Shown here: positions 49,725-57,642 of the stretch, in pieces
Layout: the number at the start of each line of letters is the position of its first letter
Position numbering within the stretch: the first letter of the stretch is position 1
Assembly: GCA_934513205.1 (NCBI GenBank)
Contig: CAKSWU010000004.1
Coordinates: 89,764-153,763 of the forward strand
Reading direction: 5' to 3'
Origin: an uncultured Faecalibacterium sp.
Lineage (GTDB): Bacteria; Bacillota; Clostridia; Oscillospirales; Ruminococcaceae
Length of the DNA stretch: 64,000 bases
The notes under the pieces: model-generated
Database searches by the model: none
Told to the model about the DNA's origin: nothing
Seen by the model: only the letters and a program-made list of their open reading frames with translations
Made by a program: the position numbers and the translations under genes

Positions 49725-51479
49725 TCAGTCGCCCAATTCCCGGATCTCGTTCCGGATCAGCTGTCCGGCAGCACGGGCCAACTGGTCCATGCCCCGGATG
49801 CGGGCCAGATTTTTGCCATAGATCTGCGCGGCAGCCCCGGCGCTGCCGTCCTCGCCCATGAATACAGCCGATACCCGAAGTCCTGCCCGCTGCAGGGTGC
49901 GCACCTGCGCAGCGGTGTCGGCGACTCCGGCGGCATCCTCATACCCACAGCCCAGCGGATTTTGCGGCGAAGGCGGGATGCGGCGGCTGTCGTTGGGGGA
50001 GGCATCGGTCAGAACAAGAAGCAGGTGGCAGGCTGCGGGCCCCGGTGCAAATTGCAGCAGGTCTGCCGCGGCCCGCAGCGCAAGACCGTCCCGATTCCAG
50101 CCGGAAGCAAAATACCCATTGATGCCCTGCAGAGATTTGTCGGCAAACCCTTTCAGCACCCGCAGAACGGTATATCCCCGCAGGCTGCAAAAACTTGTCA
50201 CCCGCACGGGAATGCCGCAGGCGGCAAGGCTTTCTGCCAGAATGCTTCCCTGCGCGGCGACCACCTCCTGACAGTGCAGACGGGAGGCCGAGGCGTCCAG
50301 CAGCAGGTCCACGGTGAAGGCGGGTTGATTTTCCTCTTCCGCACACCGAAAAACCCGCGCATCGTTCAAAAGCGGTGCCCGCCACGCCTGACCGGGGTTC
50401 AGCGCTCCGCTGCGGGCAGTCCGGGCATTGGGCTGCTGGTGTACCAGAATGCAGTTGCGGATCTGCTCGGTGAGCCGCAGCACTACGCTGCGGTGCAGCT
50501 CCCGGTTTTTGGCATAATAGGCGCGGTTGCGCTCCGCCTGCAGCTGCGCCTGCCGGGCCAGCTGCCGGGCTTCCGGGGTGGGGGCCTGCTCCGGGCTGGG
50601 TACACCGGCGCTGAACCACAAATGGCAGCCCAGATGCACCCCGGTGCACAGCTCCTGTTCCGCTTTGCGCAGCCGCTCCGGCGGGTAGAGAGATCGTCCG
50701 AAGCAGCTTTCGATGTAGGCTTTGTCCTGCGCGGCATTCTGCTTGAGAATGATGTGAGCGGTCCGCTTGTCAATGGAAGGGCCGCTGCCGGGGACATCCG
50801 CCGCGCCGGAGTGCTCCACGGTCACCCGGTCGGTTTTGATCATCTGGGTGGGCAGCGCTTTGGCGGCAAGATGGGCCAGCAGTCCGTCCAGATGCAGATG
50901 CAGCGCTGCCTTTTGGTGCACAGTGCCGTCAAACAGGGCAAATTTCGCAAACAATGCCAGCAGGGCATCTTTGAGCTGCGAAGCTTCCGGCACATTCTCC
51001 GGTGCCAGCGCGGCGGCAAGGCTGCTTTCGTAAGGGGTCATCACCGGGGCAGTGCGTCCCAGAACCCCGCGCCAGCGGGTGGCCTGCATGGTGTATGCCA
51101 GCTGGTTTTTTGCCATCCATTCCTGCCGCGAAAGCTTGTACTGAATGGCAAAAAAGTAGTCCGCGTGGGCAAAGCGAAGCGCTTCCAGCACCGGGCGGCG
51201 GGGCAGCTCCAGGCGGTAGACGGCGTTTTCCAGATACAGCCATGCCATGTCGTCCAGCATCGGCTGCCGCATGTCGCCGTCCCAGCGGTCGAAAATGTCC
51301 CGGAGCAGTGCGTCACCGTAGTATTTGTGGGCAAGTCCTACGATGGTGTTCATGTACAGATCGGTGGTGCCATCGGTGTAGCGCGCCAGAAACAGCGGCT
51401 CAAAGCCGTAGGCACCGGCGGCGGTCCAGACCTGATTGGCCGCACGCCGCTCCCGAGCGGTATAGCTTGGGGCTTCCAT
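49725..51479 (-). CDS. VWA-domain protein (CobT/NorD-like), partner of MoxR ATPase
   Basis: A 584-residue cytoplasmic protein without signal or membrane segments. The first about 360 residues are helical and basic/aromatic (YTARERRAANQVWTAAGAYGFEPLF; LARQAQLQAERNRAYYAKNRELHRS). The C-terminal von Willebrand A domain (about 395-584) has the metal-binding DASAS of the MIDAS site in VDLLLDASASR, and LLVLTDASPND supplies the second Asp. Such proteins work with MoxR-type ATPases to insert cofactors or remodel large enzymes (CobN/CobT, NorD/NorQ). Its ATG overlaps the stop of the ATPase gene by one base, so they are made together. The client protein is unknown. Confidence 0.85.
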   Translation of the reverse strand: MEAPSYTARERRAANQVWTAAGAYGFEPLFLARYTDGTTDLYMNTIVGLAHKYYGDALLRDIFDRWDGDMRQPMLDDMAWLYLENAVYRLELPRRPVLEALRFAHADYFFAIQYKLSRQEWMAKNQLAYTMQATRWRGVLGRTAPVMTPYESSLAAALAPENVPEASQLKDALLALFAKFALFDGTVHQKAALHLHLDGLLAHLAAKALPTQMIKTDRVTVEHSGAADVPGSGPSIDKRTAHIILKQNAAQDKAYIESCFGRSLYPPERLRKAEQELCTGVHLGCHLWFSAGVPSPEQAPTPEARQLARQAQLQAERNRAYYAKNRELHRSVVLRLTEQIRNCILVHQQPNARTARSGALNPGQAWRAPLLNDARVFRCAEEENQPAFTVDLLLDASASRLHCQEVVAAQGSILAESLAACGIPVRVTSFCSLRGYTVLRVLKGFADKSLQGINGYFASGWNRDGLALRAAADLLQFAPGPAACHLLLVLTDASPNDSRRIPPSPQNPLGCGYEDAAGVADTAAQVRTLQRAGLRVSAVFMGEDGSAGAAAQIYGKNLARIRGMDQLARAAGQLIRNEIRELGD

Positions 51480-52399
51480 CAGCCAAACAGCTTTCCGGCA
51501 TCCAGCTTTGCCGGGATGCGCACTGCGATCGCGTCCCGGATCAGTCCCTGCTCGTAGGAGTCAAATGCCTTGTTGGTGATGCCCATATCCAGCGCCGCCC
51601 CTGCCGGAATGCCGCGGCGGATCAGCCGCAGCGCGTCCAACATACCGCGCAGATCCAGCGCCTTGGTGGAAATTTCGGCACTGTCGCACTTTTTCTGCAG
51701 GTCCAGAAACAACAGGGCAAATTGGCGGACATATTTTTCATTCAGGTCTGGGAACTGCGCCCGCAGCAGCTTTTCCAGATTATCCTGAGAGATGGTTGGC
51801 ATCTGCACTACCGCAAAGCGGGAGGTGAGGGCCTCGTTCAGCTCCCGGGTGCCCGCATAGCCGTAGTTCATGGTGGCGATAAAGCGGGTCTCCTCCGCCA
51901 GCGGGATGCGGTCGTACCCGGGCACATCAATGGCGCGGCGAAAGTCCAGCACGGCGTGCAAGACTGCCAACGCCTCGTTTTTTGCCATGTTGATCTCGTC
52001 CAGTACCCCAAAGCCACCGCACTGTGCGCAGCGGTACACCGGCCCGGGACGGAACACTACCTGCCCGCCCGCAAAGGTATCCATGCCGATCAGGGAGGCG
52101 GCATCCATGTTCACATGAAAGGAAATATCCCACGCAGGACGGCCAAAAGCTGCGGCAAGGTTTTCTGCCAGCACATTTTTGCCGGTGGCTTTGCCGCCCG
52201 CCAGCAGCAGGTTTTCACCGCAGAGGATGGCTGCCAGCGCCTGCTCCCACACCTCTTTGCCATAGTAGATAAAGGCAGGGGCAGGGATGCGCGGGCGCAG
52301 CATCTCGCACAGCGGATGGGCGGCGCGGTATTCCTGCACCGCCGTAAGCAGGGCGGGGTCTACGCCTTCCTGCCGTAAGGTATCCAGAATATCCGACAT
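51479..52399 (-). CDS. MoxR-like AAA+ ATPase
   Basis: A 306-residue AAA_5/MoxR ATPase. Walker A is LLAGGKATGKN (about residues 65-75); its final position is Asn instead of the usual Ser/Thr. Walker B is FGVLDEINMAKNE, sensor 1 ATMNYGYAGTRELN, and the Arg finger region LTSRFAVVQMP follows. The short N-terminal helix bundle (MSDILDTLRQEGVDPALLTAVQEYR) is typical. GAGGTG lies about ten bases before the ATG at 52399. With the VWA protein it forms a chaperone pair thought to activate large protein complexes using ATP. Confidence 0.9.
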   Translation of the reverse strand: MSDILDTLRQEGVDPALLTAVQEYRAAHPLCEMLRPRIPAPAFIYYGKEVWEQALAAILCGENLLLAGGKATGKNVLAENLAAAFGRPAWDISFHVNMDAASLIGMDTFAGGQVVFRPGPVYRCAQCGGFGVLDEINMAKNEALAVLHAVLDFRRAIDVPGYDRIPLAEETRFIATMNYGYAGTRELNEALTSRFAVVQMPTISQDNLEKLLRAQFPDLNEKYVRQFALLFLDLQKKCDSAEISTKALDLRGMLDALRLIRRGIPAGAALDMGITNKAFDSYEQGLIRDAIAVRIPAKLDAGKLFG

Positions 52400-52456
52400 T
52401 TGTACAAACACCTCGATCTCTGACCGGGTGGGATGAACTGCCCGGTTTTCACGCTT

Positions 52457-52485
52457 ATCATAGCACAATCGTGGGGATTTGTGTA
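52457..52485 (-). promoter_or_regulatory. Promoter of the MoxR/VWA operon
   Basis: Minus strand: TACACA (52485-52480), 17 bases, TATGAT (52462-52457), about 58 bases before the ATG. Confidence 0.55.
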
Positions 52486-52510
52486 GGGGCGTGCGGTGAA
52501 AAAATGGCAA

Positions 52511-52542
52511 AGAGGGGCAGCTCTGAACGGAGCTGCCCCTCT
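52511..52542. terminator. Terminator of the flavo-reductase gene
   Basis: Perfect 13-bp GC-rich stem (52511-52523/52530-52542) just beyond the stop of the minus-strand flavoprotein gene. Confidence 0.8.
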
Positions 52543-52600
52543 TCACATGAAAAAGAAGAAATAGAAAAAACGCTTAAGTGTGCCGGAAAAACGCGCTGGA

Positions 52601-54622
52601 TCAGGCGTTTTCCAGATCGGCCATCTGCTTGATGGATTTGATGGCAAAGGTCAGGGTGCGGCCACAAGCGGTGCCGCCCATGACGCAGGGATAGTTGTTC
52701 TGGAAGAAGCTGCCGGACATATCGCCGGTAATGTACAGGCCGGGAATGGGTTCGTTGTTGCTATCCTTCGCCTGGCAGTTTTCAGTGATGGAGATGCCCT
52801 GCATACTGCACAGCAGAGAGGCACCCAGCCAGCAGCCGTAGAAGGGCGCGGTGCGGATGGCGCTCAGGCGGCTTGCAGGCTTGCCGAAGTCCTCGTCGTT
52901 CTGCTTGTCGTACAGCTCGTTGTAGCGGGCAACGGTGGCTACAAAGTTGTCCTTGTCAGCACCGGTAAAGCCCATCTTGTCGGCCAGCTCTTCAATGGTG
53001 TCTGCCTTCATGATCAGGCCCTCGCCCTCGTACTGCTCCAGCTGACCTTCCATCATGCCGGGAATGTAGCGGGTCAGCGCAGAACAGCCGATGGTGTGGA
53101 AACGGTCTACGTCGCTGCGGAAGTTCGCGTCGTGGATCATGGCATAAACGTGTCCCGGCTGCTGGAAAGAAGCATGGGAGGCATTGTCATATTCCTGACT
53201 CTCGTTCATAAAACGCTCGCCATGGCGGTTGACCTTCAGGAAAGGCTGGCTGCCGGGGTTGTACTGTCCCACAGTGCCGGGGAATGCCTTGCCGCCAAAG
53301 GCAGAGCTGTTGTCCACATAACCGGCATCCACACCGGGTGCTACCAGACCGCGGTCGAACAGCACGGGAGCAGGCTCTGCATCCAGATGTGCACCCGCCC
53401 AGATAGCGGCGCGGATACCATAGCCCTTGTCAGCAGGGGTATAGGAGCAGGCGGTGGTCACGCTGGTGCCCAGCGGGTCCAGCTGCTCCATCATGTAGGG
53501 GTTGCCTGCATAGCCGCCGCAGGCCAGCAGCACGCCCTTGGCTGCGTTGATGCGGATGAAGTGGTCGTCGGCAGTGCTCTGGGCGATAACGCCGGTGATG
53601 CGGCCGTCGGCATCTTTTTCCAGCTTGGCAAGACCGGTGTTAAAGTCGATGCTGTAACCCTTGCTCTCGATATACTCCTGAAATACTACGTTGCGGGGCT
53701 TTTCAGCGCTGCTGTAGTCGACCTGCTGCACAGGGAACATCAGCTTGCTCTGGCTCACCTGCGTATCATCCGGCCATTTGGCTTCATCGCCGGAGGTCAG
53801 GTTGCAGACATAATTGTAGGGCTCGCCTTCGAGAATACCGGAAACAAAATCGTGCATGGCGGCAGACTCGTTGATCCAGGTCTTAACCACGCGCTGGTCA
53901 CAGCGGCCGCCCATGGAACGGGAAATCTCGCTCAGCAGCTCGGCGCGGTCAACAGGAGCGATGCCCTTTTTCTTTGCTTCGCTGCTGTCGATGGTGCCGT
54001 ACCAGTGGCGGGTATCCATAACGGCGGAATTCTGCTCGATGATGCGGAAGTTCAGCCCGTTCTGTGCAGCATAAGCAGCTGCGCACATGCCGCCGTTGCC
54101 AGCGCCAACAATGACGATATCGGTATCCCATGTCTCGGTGATGGAAGCCTCGTCAATATCGGGCTCGGTACCCAGCCAGTCGTTTGCATCGCCGGTGGGC
54201 AGCTGTACGCTGGCAACCACAGCTTCGCCCTTGGCCTGCGCGTAGCAGCTCTTGGCGGCCTTCATCACGGCGTCAGAGGTGACGGTAGAGCCGGTAACAC
54301 CGTCGATCTCGGCAGAGCTGGCAGCCAGCAGCTGCTCACGCAGCTCGTCGGCAGCGGCAGCGCCGTAGGAAGCGGTCTCGCCGGAGGTGTCCACCACCAC
54401 ATCGGTCACGGCGCTGTCAGAGAAGGTCATGGTGACCTTGACGATGGAGGAGATGCCCTCGGCAGTGCCCTCATAGGTGCCGGGGATATACTGACCGGCA
54501 GCACCGGAAGTGGAGGCAGCACCGGAAGCGGCATTGCAGGCAGCCAGAGCGCCGGCAGTGACGCCGCTCATGGCGGCAGCAGCGGCAATCTTGATAAAGC
54601 CCTTGCGGGAAATTTTGTTCAT
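52601..54622 (-). CDS. Secreted lipoprotein flavo-reductase with FMN-binding domain (fumarate-reductase-like)
   Basis: A 673-residue exported flavoprotein. The signal (MNKISRKGFIKIAAAAAMSG) ends in a lipobox with Cys29. An FMN-binding domain (about 45-130) contains DGVTGSTVTS, where Thr113 is the expected residue for covalent FMN attachment by ApbE. The FAD-binding oxidoreductase domain starts at DIVIVGAGNGGMCAA (about 168-182) and ends with the GLYITGDMSGSFFQNNYPCVMGGTACGRT motif of the fumarate/urocanate/flavocytochrome c family. No haem motif is present. It should sit outside the membrane and use an organic acceptor fed by a flavin electron chain. The substrate is unknown. It is divergent from a LysR gene, its likely regulator. 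Confidence 0.92.
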   Translation of the reverse strand: MNKISRKGFIKIAAAAAMSGVTAGALAACNAASGAASTSGAAGQYIPGTYEGTAEGISSIVKVTMTFSDSAVTDVVVDTSGETASYGAAAADELREQLLAASSAEIDGVTGSTVTSDAVMKAAKSCYAQAKGEAVVASVQLPTGDANDWLGTEPDIDEASITETWDTDIVIVGAGNGGMCAAAYAAQNGLNFRIIEQNSAVMDTRHWYGTIDSSEAKKKGIAPVDRAELLSEISRSMGGRCDQRVVKTWINESAAMHDFVSGILEGEPYNYVCNLTSGDEAKWPDDTQVSQSKLMFPVQQVDYSSAEKPRNVVFQEYIESKGYSIDFNTGLAKLEKDADGRITGVIAQSTADDHFIRINAAKGVLLACGGYAGNPYMMEQLDPLGTSVTTACSYTPADKGYGIRAAIWAGAHLDAEPAPVLFDRGLVAPGVDAGYVDNSSAFGGKAFPGTVGQYNPGSQPFLKVNRHGERFMNESQEYDNASHASFQQPGHVYAMIHDANFRSDVDRFHTIGCSALTRYIPGMMEGQLEQYEGEGLIMKADTIEELADKMGFTGADKDNFVATVARYNELYDKQNDEDFGKPASRLSAIRTAPFYGCWLGASLLCSMQGISITENCQAKDSNNEPIPGLYITGDMSGSFFQNNYPCVMGGTACGRTLTFAIKSIKQMADLENA

Positions 54623-54695
54623 AGGTATGCTCTCTTTCTTTTTGTCCCTTCTTATTGTGCAGCAAGGTGAAGGTCACTTTGCTGAATCCTTAACA

Positions 54696-54746
54696 ATTGT
54701 AGCGTAGAAGGGTACTGTTTACAATTCAAGTTTCTTATATTATAAT
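54696..54746. promoter_or_regulatory. Divergent promoters with overlapping -35 boxes (flavo-reductase / LysR)
   Basis: Plus: TTTACA (54718-54723), 17 bases, TATAAT (54741-54746). Minus: TTGTAA (54724-54719), 17 bases, TACAAT (54701-54696). The two -35 boxes overlap by five bases, so the promoters should compete or be jointly controlled by the LysR protein. Confidence 0.75.
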
Positions 54747-54783
54747 TAAGAATATCCTAATGTACTGTGAGAGGAAGGAAAGA

Positions 54784-55701
54784 ATGAACAAGAGCGCACT
54801 GGCGGGCTTTGTAAAGATCGTGGAGCTGGACAGCTTTTCTGCGGCGGCAGAGGCACTGTATCTTTCGCAGTCGGCACTTTCGCAGCAGATCCGCACGCTG
54901 GAAGGGCAGCTGCAGTTTGAGCTGTTTCAGCATGTGCCGCGCCGTGTGGTGCTGACCCCGGCAGGATGGGATTTTTACCCAAAGGCAAAGCAACTGCTGG
55001 AACTGTACGATGAGGCGGTGCATCATGCGCAGGCAGTAAAACTGAATGCAAATCCACCCAAGCGGCATCTGCTGATCGGACACCAGAATATGCCGCTGCA
55101 AATGCTGGGCTTTGACCTGTTTGCCGCTACGGGGGAATTGAGCAACCGTTTTTCTCCTATAATGCACCGCTGTGCCAGCAGAAAAGATATCTGGAGGGCG
55201 TTGCTGAATGATGAGATCGATCTTTCATTGCAGATCGAGTGTGCGGAGGTCGCGGCGCGAGGCTTGCGTTTTTACCCGGCAGTGTATATGCCGGAGATCG
55301 GCGTCCCGTTTCATACGCCGCCGGAGGTGCCCCGCGGATATATTACGCTGGAACAGGCAGTGCAATATCGGTGGATGTTTGCAGAAACACCAGAGCAGTC
55401 ACTGTATGAGACCGAATTGCTGCACGAGGCTGCAAGACGGCAGGCAGAAATCATTCGCAGCGTAAAAAGCGTACAGTATGAACTCCCCAGCCTGATGCTG
55501 ACCCCGGCAGTGTACTACCGCAGACCGGATCCTTCACAGGTGTTTCTTCTGGATTGGAACAAGGGAATGCGGTTTGGTATTGTTACGAAAGCAGAGCCGG
55601 ATCCGGTGGTGGAAGAATATGTGCAGCTGCTGCAGCGGCTGCTGCCATCCCTCTCAGAGAAGCTGTTCGGCCTGAAGCTGGAAGCGGTGGAGGAATCATA
55701 A
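54784..55701 (+). CDS. LysR-family transcriptional regulator
   Basis: A 305-residue regulator. The N-terminal winged helix-turn-helix (residues 1-62) reads LAGFVKIVELDSFSAAAEALYLSQSALSQQIRTLEGQLQFELF. The C-terminal effector domain is less conserved (LLIGHQNMPLQMLGFDLF; EIDLSLQIECAEVAARGLRF). GAGGAAGGA precedes the ATG at 54784. It is divergent from the secreted flavo-reductase gene with shared promoter space, which in this family usually means it controls that gene and itself, probably responding to the reductase substrate. Confidence 0.92.
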   Translation: MNKSALAGFVKIVELDSFSAAAEALYLSQSALSQQIRTLEGQLQFELFQHVPRRVVLTPAGWDFYPKAKQLLELYDEAVHHAQAVKLNANPPKRHLLIGHQNMPLQMLGFDLFAATGELSNRFSPIMHRCASRKDIWRALLNDEIDLSLQIECAEVAARGLRFYPAVYMPEIGVPFHTPPEVPRGYITLEQAVQYRWMFAETPEQSLYETELLHEAARRQAEIIRSVKSVQYELPSLMLTPAVYYRRPDPSQVFLLDWNKGMRFGIVTKAEPDPVVEEYVQLLQRLLPSLSEKLFGLKLEAVEES

Positions 55702-55756
55702 AGAAGGATGGAAACCCTCTCGGTCATCGCCGCGCGATGCCTGAGAAGGTAAAATA

Positions 55757-55803
55757 ACGAGCACCTGCTGCCCTCGAAAGGGAGGGAAACAGGTGCTCGT
55801 TTT
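55757..55803 (+). terminator. Terminator of the LysR gene
   Basis: 11-bp stem (55757-55767/55790-55800) with an inner CCCTC/GAGGG stem and a T run. Confidence 0.85.
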
Positions 55804-55829
55804 GTAATGATACTGCGATGACAGGTGCT

Positions 55830-57641
55830 TTAGCTCACCACGTCCTCAAACTGGCTGTTGTACAGGTCGGCGTAGAAGCCGCCGGCCTCGATCAGCTGGT
55901 CGTGGGTGCCCTGCTCCACAATGTCGCCGTCCCGCATCACAAGGATGAGGTCGGCGTCCCGGATGGTGGAAAGGCGGTGGGCGATGACAAAGCTGGTGCG
56001 CCCCTCCATCAGGCGGTCCATGGCGGTCTGGATGCGCTGCTCGGTGCGGGTGTCCACACTGCTGGTGGCCTCGTCCAAAATCAGGATGCGGTTGTCTGCC
56101 AGAATGGTGCGGGCGATGGTAAGCAGCTGCTTCTGTCCCTGACTGACGTTGGAGGCGTCCTCGTTCAGTTCCATCTGGTAGCCGCCGGGCAGGGTGCGGA
56201 TGAAGTGATCGGCGTTGGCAGCCTTTGCGGCGGCGATCACCTCTTCATCGGTGGCGTCCAGCCGACCGTAGCGGATGTTCTCCATGATGGTGCCCTTGAA
56301 CAGCCATGTGTCCTGCAGCACCATACCGAAACCTTCGCGCAGGGCGCTGCGGTCAAAGTCCCGCACATCGTGGCCGCTCAGGGTGATGGAGCCGGAGTCC
56401 ACATCGTAAAAACGCATCAGCAGCTTGACCATGGTGGTCTTACCCGCGCCGGTGGGGCCTACGATGGCTACCTTCTGGCCGGGCTGCACCGTGCAGCTGA
56501 AGTCGTGGATGACGGTCTTGTCCGGGGTGTAGCCGAAGCGGACGTGGTCAAATGTGACCTGTCCGTCGATGCAGGCGGGGTCGGCGCGGCGGGCGGGGTC
56601 TGCCAACTGCTCTTCCTCCGGCTCGTTCAGGAACTCGAACACCCGCTCGGCAGCCGCTGCCATGCTTTGCAGCATGTTGGACACCTGCGAAAGCTGCTGG
56701 ATGGGCTGGGTGAAGTTTTTGACGTACTGGATAAAGGCCTGAATGTCGCCGATGGTGATGATGCCGTTTGCGGCAAAAATGCTGCCCACGATGGCTACTG
56801 CTACATAGCCTAAATTGCCTACAAAGTTCATAATGGGCATCATCATGCCGGAGAGGAACTGGCTCTTCCATGCGGATTCGTATAGTTTATCGTTGGCGGC
56901 GTTGAAGTCTGCCAGAACAACGGCCTCGCGGTTGAAGGCCTTGACCACGTTGTGGCCGGCGTAGACCTCCTCGACCTGACCGTTGACCACGCCCAGCGTG
57001 GCCTGCTGCGCTTTGAAGTACTTCTGGCTGAACTTGACCACCACCAGCACCAGCGCCAGCGATACCGGTAAGATCAGTAGAGCGATCAGGGTCATGCGGG
57101 GGCTGATGGAAAGCATCATCACCAGCACACCGATCATGGTGGTCACGCTGGTGATCAGCTGGGTGATGCTCTGGTTCAGGCTCTGACCCAGCGTGTCCAC
57201 ATCGTTGGTGATGCGGGACAGCACCTCGCCTACGGTGCGCTTTTCAAAGTACGCCAGCGGCAGGCGGTTGATCTTCTCACTGATCTGGCGGCGGAAGTCG
57301 TAGCAGACCTTCTGAGAAAGACCGGTCATCAGCCAGCCCTGAATAAAGCTGAAAGCGCTGCTCAGCAGGTACATGCCCAGCAAAAACAGAAGGATGCGGC
57401 CGATATACACAAAGTCGATGCTGCCGGTGCCGCGCAGCTTTGCGATCCAGCCGGTGGCAAGGGCGGTGGTGGCCTTTGCCAGCACCTTGGGGCCGGCAAT
57501 GTTGAAGATGGTGGACAGAATGGCAAAGACGATGGCGGTGATGAGCGGGAGCTTGTAGCGGCTCATGGTGTGCAGAAGCTGCCGCAGCGTACCCTTGAAG
57601 TCCTTGGCACGCTCAGTGGTGGGACGTCCGGGTCTTGGCAT
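55830..57641 (-). CDS. ABC exporter, half-transporter 2 (multidrug type)
   Basis: A 603-residue half-transporter with six membrane helices (about residues 30-330) and an ATPase domain. Walker A is GPTGAGKTT, Q-loop MVLQDTWLF, signature VSQGQKQ, Walker B RILILDEATSSVDTRTE and H-loop IAHRLSTI. The signature VSQGQ is a mild variant of LSGGQ. The full Walker B Glu is present, so this is the active-site-competent half. AAGGAGG lies nine bases before the ATG at 57641, which is one base after the stop of its partner, so they form a heterodimer of the LmrCD/BmrCD kind. The substrate is unknown. Confidence 0.93.
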   Translation of the reverse strand: MPRPGRPTTERAKDFKGTLRQLLHTMSRYKLPLITAIVFAILSTIFNIAGPKVLAKATTALATGWIAKLRGTGSIDFVYIGRILLFLLGMYLLSSAFSFIQGWLMTGLSQKVCYDFRRQISEKINRLPLAYFEKRTVGEVLSRITNDVDTLGQSLNQSITQLITSVTTMIGVLVMMLSISPRMTLIALLILPVSLALVLVVVKFSQKYFKAQQATLGVVNGQVEEVYAGHNVVKAFNREAVVLADFNAANDKLYESAWKSQFLSGMMMPIMNFVGNLGYVAVAIVGSIFAANGIITIGDIQAFIQYVKNFTQPIQQLSQVSNMLQSMAAAAERVFEFLNEPEEEQLADPARRADPACIDGQVTFDHVRFGYTPDKTVIHDFSCTVQPGQKVAIVGPTGAGKTTMVKLLMRFYDVDSGSITLSGHDVRDFDRSALREGFGMVLQDTWLFKGTIMENIRYGRLDATDEEVIAAAKAANADHFIRTLPGGYQMELNEDASNVSQGQKQLLTIARTILADNRILILDEATSSVDTRTEQRIQTAMDRLMEGRTSFVIAHRLSTIRDADLILVMRDGDIVEQGTHDQLIEAGGFYADLYNSQFEDVVS

Positions 57642-57642
57642 A

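Noticed and set aside
52580..54670. 696-codon plus-strand frame over the flavo-reductase
   Set aside because: Antisense shadow; the minus-strand gene has a lipobox, FMN and FAD motifs and a matched promoter.
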